A stretch of 64,000 nucleotides of DNA from NCBI GenBank assembly GCA_947090525.1, contig CAMUON010000001.1, positions 186,001 through 250,000 on the forward strand, read 5' to 3'. Under the pieces are notes generated by a model. The model saw only the letters and a list, made by a program, of their open reading frames with translations, searched no databases and was not told where the DNA came from. This document shows positions 54,265 to 61,077 of the stretch, one piece after another. This DNA comes from an uncultured Atopobium sp. Lineage in GTDB: Bacteria; Actinomycetota; Coriobacteriia; Coriobacteriales; Atopobiaceae. Numbering within the stretch: the stretch's first letter is position 1; each line of letters opens with the position of its first letter. Made by a program: the position numbers and the translations under genes.

Positions 54265-55070
54265 AGCTTATTCTGAGTGACATCGACAATACGATTTTGC
54301 CGTCGGGCGCGCGTGAGATAAGTCCAGCTACCAAGGAGGCCTTTATCCATGCGCAAGAGGCGGGAATTGTAGTTGCTCCTGCTACGGGCAGAATGTATGC
54401 GCAGCTCCCGCCCATGTTTGGCTTTGAAGAGCGCTTGTATGCAAGCGCTGTCGCGACAAATGGTGCGCAGGTGTTTTTGCGCGGGCATGCGCTCGATGAA
54501 GTGGTGCTTCCGCGCACGTCTCTTCTTCAGCTCGTAGAGCGCCTCAAAGATATGCCTTCCTGTGGGCTTCTTGTATTTTTGGATCCTACGCCACTTTTGG
54601 TTGTGGGGAAAAAAGAAGACCTTGCGGTGCATTATGCCAGCTACGCCGACATATGTCGTCCGGTAGATGCGCTGCCTGAGGAAGACATCGTAAAGGCAAA
54701 CGTCTTTATGGCTGCTCCCGAAGCGGGCACACGCGCGGTGATCGATACGCTCAACCGTGAAATCGATGGTCTCGACTTTGACTACCCTCACGTAGGCTTC
54801 TCGAATGTTATGCGCGCTGGTCACAACAAAGCAACCGGCATCGCACGTCTTATGCAAGCACTTGGGGCCACAGCTCAAGAGGTTGTTGCCTTTGGCGATG
54901 CGGGGAATGATCTCACCATGTTTCGGCTGGTAGAGCACTCAGTAGCCGTTGCCAATGCAACGGAAGAGGCAAAAGCTCTCGCACGCTGGCACACGGGCGT
55001 GTGTGCAGATGATAGCGTTGCCTTGGCTATTGAGAAAATAGTCGCGAATGAGTGGCCTTTTTCCGAGTAA
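54228..55070 (+). CDS. HAD superfamily hydrolase, Cof/YbjI type
   Basis: A 280-aa phosphatase. Motif I is LILSDIDNTIL, motif II region ATGR, motif III Lys near GHNKATG and motif IV FGDAGNDLTMF, with a type IIB cap. It likely acts on sugar or nucleotide phosphates. The start is uncertain: ATG 54228 has GGAGGTGA directly ahead with tight spacing, ATG 54252 matches the usual beginning of the family. Either overlaps the end of nagA, implying coupled expression. Confidence 0.88.
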   Translation: MRLFKRICMHKIKLILSDIDNTILPSGAREISPATKEAFIHAQEAGIVVAPATGRMYAQLPPMFGFEERLYASAVATNGAQVFLRGHALDEVVLPRTSLLQLVERLKDMPSCGLLVFLDPTPLLVVGKKEDLAVHYASYADICRPVDALPEEDIVKANVFMAAPEAGTRAVIDTLNREIDGLDFDYPHVGFSNVMRAGHNKATGIARLMQALGATAQEVVAFGDAGNDLTMFRLVEHSVAVANATEEAKALARWHTGVCADDSVALAIEKIVANEWPFSE

Positions 55071-55075
55071 TCGTG

Positions 55076-55370
55076 ATACTATGGGAGAGTGCTATGACGG
55101 AGAGGGCATATCTTTGTAATTGCTCAATTACCGGCGAAGCTAAGAGATAAGGATCCATGGGCTGCAAGATCCTTACACCGCCGAGATATGCGTTCACTCT
55201 ACCAGCTGCAATCTTAAAGAAACTGCAGGTCTAAGCTGCAGTTTTGAGTAGGTGCGCCGGAATTTCTCACGACACGAGATCAAAAGAGGGCATGTATTCA
55301 TGCCAATCGAGGTGGTACCGCGGAATCTTATCCGTCCTTGAGTTTTATAAACTTGAGGGCGGTTTTTTTG
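55076..55370 (+). promoter_or_regulatory. T-box riboswitch for phenylalanyl-tRNA synthetase
   Basis: The antiterminator T-box ggtggtaccgcgg is present near 55311-55323, and an intrinsic terminator (tccttgagttt/aaacttgagg with a T-run, 55332-55369) follows. The stem I bases pair (gagagtg/cactctac and gcatatct/agatatgc) and the specifier loop on the 3' side carries TTC at 55193-55195, a Phe codon, in keeping with pheS downstream. Uncharged tRNA-Phe binding would favour readthrough. Confidence 0.92.
55332..55369 (+). terminator. T-box-controlled terminator
   Basis: Stem ccgtccttgagttt / aaacttgagggcgg with a short loop and seven T after it; it competes with the T-box antiterminator. Confidence 0.9.
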
Positions 55371-55512
55371 TATGCCGGGAATTTGAGCCGAGGCGTGTGA
55401 GCTGTACGTGCACCAGCGCCTGCTTATGTCTGCGACAGTGCCCACGCCCGAGCACCCGCGCTCGCACCTCGAATGAATGATGAGACTTAGACAAGGCTCG
55501 AAAGGGGATTCT

Positions 55513-56580
55513 ATGTCGATGGCAGAAAGCCTTGAGGCTATAAAACATGAGGTAGAAGAGAGGGTTCAGGCGGCTGAGTTGCTTGATGCGCTCGAAGACG
55601 TGCGTGTGGGCGTCCTTGGCAAAAAGGGCTCGCTTACGCGCGTTATGCACATGATGGGAAGCGTAAGCCCCGAAGAGCGTCCTCACATGGGAAAGCTTGC
55701 CAACGACATTCGCCGTTCGGTGGAAGAGCTTCTCGCTGCAAAAAAAGAGGAGCTCACGCTTAAGAGTCAAGAGCAGCAATTTGCCCGCGAGAAAGTGGAC
55801 ATCACCCTTCCGGGGCGCCGTGCTGCGCATGGATATCAGCATCTGATTTCGCAAATTCGCGAGGAAATCGAAGACATCTTTTGCGGACTTGGATACACGA
55901 TCGAAGACGGCCCCTATGTCGAGACCTGCTATTACAACTTTACTGCGTTGAATGCGCCCGAAGATCATCCATCTCGTTCTGCAAAAGACACCTTCTACCT
56001 CAAAGATCCCGCTCCTGAAGGCAAAAAGCCGCACGTGCTTGGCGAGAGCGATGTGTTGTTACGCACGCAAACTTCTGGCGTGCAAGTGCACGTTATGGAG
56101 GAAAAGAAGCCGCCAATTTATATGATTTGCCCGGGCGTTGTATTTCGTCCAGACACCCCCGATGCCAATCACCTGCCTCAGTTTACGCAGGTAGAAGGCC
56201 TTGTTGTAGATGAGGGTATCACTTTTGGCGATCTCAAGGGCACGCTTGATTACTTTACGAAGGAAATATTTGGCAAAGACCGCGCCACGCGCTATCGTCC
56301 GCACTTTTTCCCCTTTACCGAGCCGAGTTGCGAGGTAGATGTGTCGTGCGAGGCGTGCAATGGTGCAGGATGCCGTTTTTGTAAATACACCGGCTGGCTG
56401 GAGATTTTGGGAGCAGGGCTCGTCGATCCCAATGTGTTTGGGCACGTAGGCATCGATCCTGAGGTCTATTCTGGTTTTGCGTTTGGTATTGGTGTTGAGC
56501 GCGTCTGCGCCCTTCGCTACGATCTTTCCGATTTGCGCATGCTCATGACGGGCGATATGCGTTTCTTGCGTCAATTTTAG
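55513..56580 (+). CDS. pheS: Phenylalanyl-tRNA synthetase alpha subunit
   Basis: A 355-aa class II synthetase subunit that charges tRNA-Phe. The coiled-coil N-terminus and the class II motifs are clear: HPLSQ-type RRAAHGYQHL, motif 2 FRPDTPDANHLPQFTQVEG, and motif 3 GFAFGIGVERV. ATG 55513 has GAAAGGGGA ahead; the 55477 extension reads a leader. It is controlled by the T-box upstream and followed by pheT. Confidence 0.97.
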   Translation: MSMAESLEAIKHEVEERVQAAELLDALEDVRVGVLGKKGSLTRVMHMMGSVSPEERPHMGKLANDIRRSVEELLAAKKEELTLKSQEQQFAREKVDITLPGRRAAHGYQHLISQIREEIEDIFCGLGYTIEDGPYVETCYYNFTALNAPEDHPSRSAKDTFYLKDPAPEGKKPHVLGESDVLLRTQTSGVQVHVMEEKKPPIYMICPGVVFRPDTPDANHLPQFTQVEGLVVDEGITFGDLKGTLDYFTKEIFGKDRATRYRPHFFPFTEPSCEVDVSCEACNGAGCRFCKYTGWLEILGAGLVDPNVFGHVGIDPEVYSGFAFGIGVERVCALRYDLSDLRMLMTGDMRFLRQF

Positions 56581-56664
56581 ATGAAGCTGCGCGAGCGCGC
56601 TCTCAGGGCGCTTGCGTACAATTCTTCCAACTCGTATGTTGCTCAGTATGCAGAAAGGTTTGAT

Positions 56665-59133
56665 ATGCGTATTTCATATGAATGGTTAAAATCTCTCGTT
56701 GATATTCCTCAGGACCCTCATGAGCTCGAAAAAGAATACATTCGCACGGGCACCGAGGTTGAGGCAATCGATACGATCGGCGCCGATATTTCAGGCGTTG
56801 TAACGGCGCGCGTCCTCGAAAAAACGCCGCATCCCGATTCTGATCACATGTTTGTGTGCAAGATGGACGTGGGCAACTATCACACCGATGAAGCAGGAAA
56901 TCCCACTCCTTTGCAGGTCGTGTGCGGTGCGCAAAACTTCAACGCAGGCGACATTACCGCTACAGCGCTTGTGGGAGCAGAGCTCCCCGGCGGCATTCAC
57001 ATCAAAAAAGGCAAGCTCAGAGGCATAGATTCCTGCGGTATGAACTGCTCGCTTTCCGAGCTCGGTCTCGAAAAAGAAAGCGACGGCATCGTGATTCTTC
57101 CACCTACGACGCCCGTGGGAGTAGATTTTTGCGAATGGAAGGGGCTTACGGATACGGTTGTGGACTGCGAAATCACGCCGAACCGTCCCGACTGCTTGAG
57201 CATGATCGGATGTGCCATCGAAACGTCTGCCATTTTTGACGAAGACACGCACATCGAGCTCCCGCACGTGGAACAAGAAAGCGCAGAAAAAACGAGCGAT
57301 CTTGTCGCGGTAGATATTAAGGACAAGGGCATTTGCACGCGCTATACGGCGCGCGTCCTCAAACACGTTGTGATCAAGCCGAGCCCCGATTGGATGCAAA
57401 AGCGCCTCATGGCCGCTGGTACACGCCCTATCAACAATGTGGTCGATATTACGAATTACGTTATGTATCTCACAGGACAGCCTCTTCACGCCTTTGACTA
57501 CAATAAACTTGCCCGCGCTTCCGATGGCAAAACGCATATCGCCATCCGCCGTGCACACGCGGGTGAAACACTTGTCACGCTCGACGATTGCGAGCGCACC
57601 CTTACAAACGATATGGTCGTGATCTGCGATTCCAATGACACGAGCGTCTGCCTCGCGGGCGTTATGGGCGGGAAAAATTCCGAAATCGACGATGCTACTA
57701 CAGACGTCCTTCTTGAATCCGCTTGCTTTAACGCTGGCCACACCTCGCGTACCAGCCGAAACCTCGATCTCATGAGCGAAGCTTCCATTCGCTACGAGCG
57801 CCAAGTCGATCCAAACGGCTGTGCGCGCGCATCCGAAATCGCCTGCGCGCTCTTTGAACGCTACGCCGAAGCTTCCGTATCCAAGGATGTGCTCGATGTG
57901 TATCCAGAGCCTGTGGCTCTTCAAAAGATCGTGCTGAGGCCGGGTCGGGTATGTGCGCTTGCAGGCGCGCAGATTCCGGTTTCGTTTATGATCTCTCGTC
58001 TTGAGCGCCTGGGCTGCGAATGCGCTGGTGGAGCCACGGATTCTGAACTCATCGTGACGGTGCCTTCGGTGCGTGTTGATCTCACGCGCGAAATTGATTT
58101 GGTGGAGGAAATCGTCCGTCTCTGGGGCGAAGGCGACATTACGGCGACCCTTCCCGCCGCGCGCAATCATGCAGGGGGACTGAGCGAAACGCAGAAATGT
58201 GTGCGTACTATTCATCGTTTCCTGCGCGCGCAAGGTCTTTCCGAGACGACGACCTATCATTTTGCAAGTCCTGAAGATTTGAGCGATCTCGGCATGCCAG
58301 CTGAGGGAAAAGGCCTTCCGGTGGAAATTCTGCGCCCGCTCGTTTCCGAGCAGAGCCAGATGCGACAAGACATTCTACCTGGTCTTTTGCGTGCGTGTGC
58401 CTACAACAACGCTCACGGCGTACAAAACGTTTCGCTCTACGAAATTGGTCGCGTGTTTTATGGTCACAAAAATCAAACGCAACCTGCAGAGCCCAGCTAT
58501 ATCGCTTGTGTACTTTCGGGCGCCTGGGACGATGAGCGTTGGTGCAAGAAGCCCGCGCGGTTTGATTTCTTCGATGCAAAGGGTATCGTGGAAGCGCTTG
58601 CTGAGGAACTTCATATCAAGAAGTTGCGTTTTCGTGAACTCGATGCGGCTAGAGCGCCCTGGTTGCAACCGGGAGCAGCTGCGCAAGTACTGATTGGTGG
58701 GGAAGAGCTCGGTTGGATCGGCCTTATTCACCCCGCGCGCGCTCGGAAATTTGCGTGCGCTCAGCCGGTCGTTGCGTTTGAGCTTTCGCAGGCAGTGCTT
58801 TTGCGTCATGTGGATCTGTCTCGTCACTACGAGGAAGTGCCTACGCTACCTGGGGTTTCTATTGATCTTGCACTTGTGGTGGATGAGGACTTGAGCTACG
58901 AGAGCCTCATGCAGCGCCTGCATTCAGCTGGTGGAAAATTGCTGTGCGACGTGCGTCTCTTCGATATTTATCGCGATCCCGTGCGCGTGGGTGCGGGCAA
59001 GAAGTCGATGGCGTTCTCGCTTACGTATCGTTCTTCTGATCACACGCTTACGCAGGAAGAAGTCCAAAAAGCACACGCAAAGCTTATTGCAAAGGTGAGC
59101 AAAAGCTGCAATGCTGAGGTGAGAAGCGCTTAG
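56665..59133 (+). CDS. pheT: Phenylalanyl-tRNA synthetase beta subunit
   Basis: An 822-aa beta subunit. Domains in order: the N-terminal B1 domain (MRISYEWLKSLVDIP), an EMAP-type tRNA-binding OB-fold (VLEKTPHPDSDHMFVCKMDVG), B3/B4 editing region (NNVVDITNYVMYLTGQPLHAFD), B5, the core and a C-terminal anticodon-binding FDX-ACB domain. GAAAGGT precedes ATG 56665; the frame to 56581 abuts the pheS stop but lacks homology. Same operon as pheS. Confidence 0.97.
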   Translation: MRISYEWLKSLVDIPQDPHELEKEYIRTGTEVEAIDTIGADISGVVTARVLEKTPHPDSDHMFVCKMDVGNYHTDEAGNPTPLQVVCGAQNFNAGDITATALVGAELPGGIHIKKGKLRGIDSCGMNCSLSELGLEKESDGIVILPPTTPVGVDFCEWKGLTDTVVDCEITPNRPDCLSMIGCAIETSAIFDEDTHIELPHVEQESAEKTSDLVAVDIKDKGICTRYTARVLKHVVIKPSPDWMQKRLMAAGTRPINNVVDITNYVMYLTGQPLHAFDYNKLARASDGKTHIAIRRAHAGETLVTLDDCERTLTNDMVVICDSNDTSVCLAGVMGGKNSEIDDATTDVLLESACFNAGHTSRTSRNLDLMSEASIRYERQVDPNGCARASEIACALFERYAEASVSKDVLDVYPEPVALQKIVLRPGRVCALAGAQIPVSFMISRLERLGCECAGGATDSELIVTVPSVRVDLTREIDLVEEIVRLWGEGDITATLPAARNHAGGLSETQKCVRTIHRFLRAQGLSETTTYHFASPEDLSDLGMPAEGKGLPVEILRPLVSEQSQMRQDILPGLLRACAYNNAHGVQNVSLYEIGRVFYGHKNQTQPAEPSYIACVLSGAWDDERWCKKPARFDFFDAKGIVEALAEELHIKKLRFRELDAARAPWLQPGAAAQVLIGGEELGWIGLIHPARARKFACAQPVVAFELSQAVLLRHVDLSRHYEEVPTLPGVSIDLALVVDEDLSYESLMQRLHSAGGKLLCDVRLFDIYRDPVRVGAGKKSMAFSLTYRSSDHTLTQEEVQKAHAKLIAKVSKSCNAEVRSA

Positions 59134-59287
59134 ATTGTGTTTGTGTGAGGCGCAGGTGTGATGTGAGCGCGGCGCGAGTGCAGTGCGATTGCCGAGCGCG
59201 TGAGTGTAATGCGCGTGAGTGTCGAGCGCTGTGCCCGCGCCCACACACCCGCGCCATTTTTTCGTATATTCGTAAGAGGTGTTCTTT

Positions 59288-59986
59288 GTGCCTAGTTGGA
59301 ACGTTCATATTGCCCACGCAGAAGACCTGCTCAAACGCCATAGTCCGCACGAGCTTGGCATCAACGATTGGAACGCCTTTTTGCTGGGCTGCCTGTTGCC
59401 CGATGTGTATGTGGGGTATATGGTGCAGCCGCTTTCAAAAAAGCTTCCCTATCGCATGACGCATCTGGCCGATACGTCAAAAGTGCCCCTACCTGATTAT
59501 GAGACCTTTGCGGCGCGTTATGTGTATGCGCGAGGCGCACAAGGCGCGCGAGACACTCATGCGCATGCGCCGTCAGCTGCGCACGACCTAATACTTGGCA
59601 CCTGGTGTCATCTGATGGCGGATCACACCTACAATGCGCACACGCGCGTGTATTTGGCTGAGCATCATATCCCGCGCGGCGAGAAGGCGCGCATTGGCAA
59701 GCAGGGAGATCTTCAACTCTTTGGGCAAACCTTTGACCTGCATTCGCATATTGAGATCGATTCCGCGCTCCTTGCACAGGCACATGCATTTCCAGCATAT
59801 GAAATAAATGATTGTGATCTGTATACCACTTCGAAAATCGTGGATAATATTGTGAAAGAAAATGCGCAGGCGCATCTCGATGCAACGCCTGCATATACCA
59901 TGCTTGACCAGGCATTTTTTGAAGAAGCTTTCGAGGAACTCAAGTCGTTAATGGAGAGGAATTTGCTTGAGGCTTGTGGGGCTTAA
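59288..59986 (+). CDS. Zinc-dependent phospholipase C-like protein
   Basis: A 232-aa protein with HIAHAEDLL, FLLGCLLPDVYVGY, HLADTSKV and the Asp/His-rich core LGTWCHLMADHTYNAH, characteristic of the zinc-dependent phospholipase C/S1-P1-like family used by NCBI for such proteins. Several His and Asp are consistent with three metal sites. No signal peptide is obvious, so it may act inside the cell. GTG 59288 is preferred because AAGAGGTG lies upstream; GTG 59279 is a second option. It lies behind a long GT/GC-alternating spacer. Confidence 0.75.
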   Translation: MPSWNVHIAHAEDLLKRHSPHELGINDWNAFLLGCLLPDVYVGYMVQPLSKKLPYRMTHLADTSKVPLPDYETFAARYVYARGAQGARDTHAHAPSAAHDLILGTWCHLMADHTYNAHTRVYLAEHHIPRGEKARIGKQGDLQLFGQTFDLHSHIEIDSALLAQAHAFPAYEINDCDLYTTSKIVDNIVKENAQAHLDATPAYTMLDQAFFEEAFEELKSLMERNLLEACGA

Positions 59987-60067
59987 GCGATCTAGCTTGA
60001 GGTTTTCGGAATTCGTGCCTGGGTCATTATCATACGTTTAGTGAGTATACGTTCAAAGCGGGGGAGT

Positions 60068-60817
60068 ATGCCAGCATTTGCTAAATCAACGGGCGATTTA
60101 TACTACGTCCAAGTGCGCGAATACGTGCGTGAAAAGATATACTCCAAGGAATGGGGCGTCGACGAGGCGATTCCTTCCGAGCACGAGCTGATGAGTATGC
60201 TTGGCCTTTCGCGTGGAACGGTTCAAAAAGCCATCCGCCAGCTGGTGGATGAGGGCCTTTTGGTGCAGCAACGCGGGCGCGGTACCTTTGTTGTGCAGCC
60301 CGTGATGGCAAGCCCGTCTTCGGATCACTTGCTTTCGTTTGGTGAATCCATGTCTGACCAGGGGATTTCATTCGAAACGCGCGTGGTGAGCAAGGAAGTC
60401 AAGCCGGCAGATCCTGTGTGTGCGGACAATTTGCAGATTGATGAGGGGACGCCGTATTTGTATCTGTGTCGTGTGCGCTATGTGCGCGCGCGTCCCGTGA
60501 TGTTTATCGAAAGTCATGTGAATCTGGGCGTGTGTCCGGGCCTTGAGCAGGAGCGTTTTGATACGGTGCCTCTGTTTGCGCTTGTGGAAAAAACGAGCGG
60601 GCGCAAGATTGGCAGGTCAGAGCTCGTGTATACCGCGCGTGTGGTAGGAAAGAAGCGGGGCAAGTACCTCGAGTACGATGAACAGGCGCCGGCGCTTCAG
60701 ATTGATCAGTTGGTGCGTTTGGATAATGGCGTGCCGTTTGAGTGGGGAAGCGTGTGGTTGCCTGCAAACCGTTGTGTCATTTCCAGTGAGACGAAGCGCT
60801 TTGTAAGTGAACATTAG
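60068..60817 (+). CDS. GntR-family regulator with UTRA effector domain
   Basis: A 249-aa repressor of the HutC/FarR subclass. The N-terminal winged helix (VREYVREKIYSKEW, AIPSEHELMSMLGLSRGTVQKAIRQL, GRGTFVV) is followed by a UTRA ligand domain (SFGESMSDQGISFETRV, PYLYLCRVRYVRARPVMFIESHV). Relatives respond to GlcNAc-6-P or other sugar phosphates, so nagA nearby at 53 kb is one candidate target; the linkage is not close. ATG 60068 follows GGGGGA with short spacing. Confidence 0.85.
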   Translation: MPAFAKSTGDLYYVQVREYVREKIYSKEWGVDEAIPSEHELMSMLGLSRGTVQKAIRQLVDEGLLVQQRGRGTFVVQPVMASPSSDHLLSFGESMSDQGISFETRVVSKEVKPADPVCADNLQIDEGTPYLYLCRVRYVRARPVMFIESHVNLGVCPGLEQERFDTVPLFALVEKTSGRKIGRSELVYTARVVGKKRGKYLEYDEQAPALQIDQLVRLDNGVPFEWGSVWLPANRCVISSETKRFVSEH

Positions 60818-60894
60818 GGTATACCTGCGCGTAATCGTGTGCGAAGGGTGCGGTATGTCTGCGCGTAATGTTATGCACGGGCAAGCGTAGAAAA

Positions 60895-60920
60895 CCCGTT
60901 TTTCCTACGCGCGCACGACC
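60895..60920. repeat. 26-bp palindrome sharing the MITE end motif
   Basis: gcgtagaaaacccg and its inverse (cgtttttcctacgc, 60907-60920) form an almost perfect hairpin. The first ten bases match the outer end of the element at 5597-5777 (gcgtagaaaa). It may be a solo or collapsed copy of that family, or an intrinsic terminator-like structure after the GntR gene. Confidence 0.5.
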
Positions 60921-61077
60921 TGCAGAAACACCTCGGATTCAAAAAATCCTCACAACTTTTTCCAAAGCTGAAAATTCTATGAAAAAGCTATAGAATATAA
61001 TATACCTTTACATAATCACGACTTATATACTGACCTATATCAGGCTCAACGCCCCGGCAAAGTCGATAGGAGATTGT

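Noticed and set aside
56791..58368. 525-codon minus-strand frame over pheT
   Set aside because: Antisense shadow of a well-defined gene.
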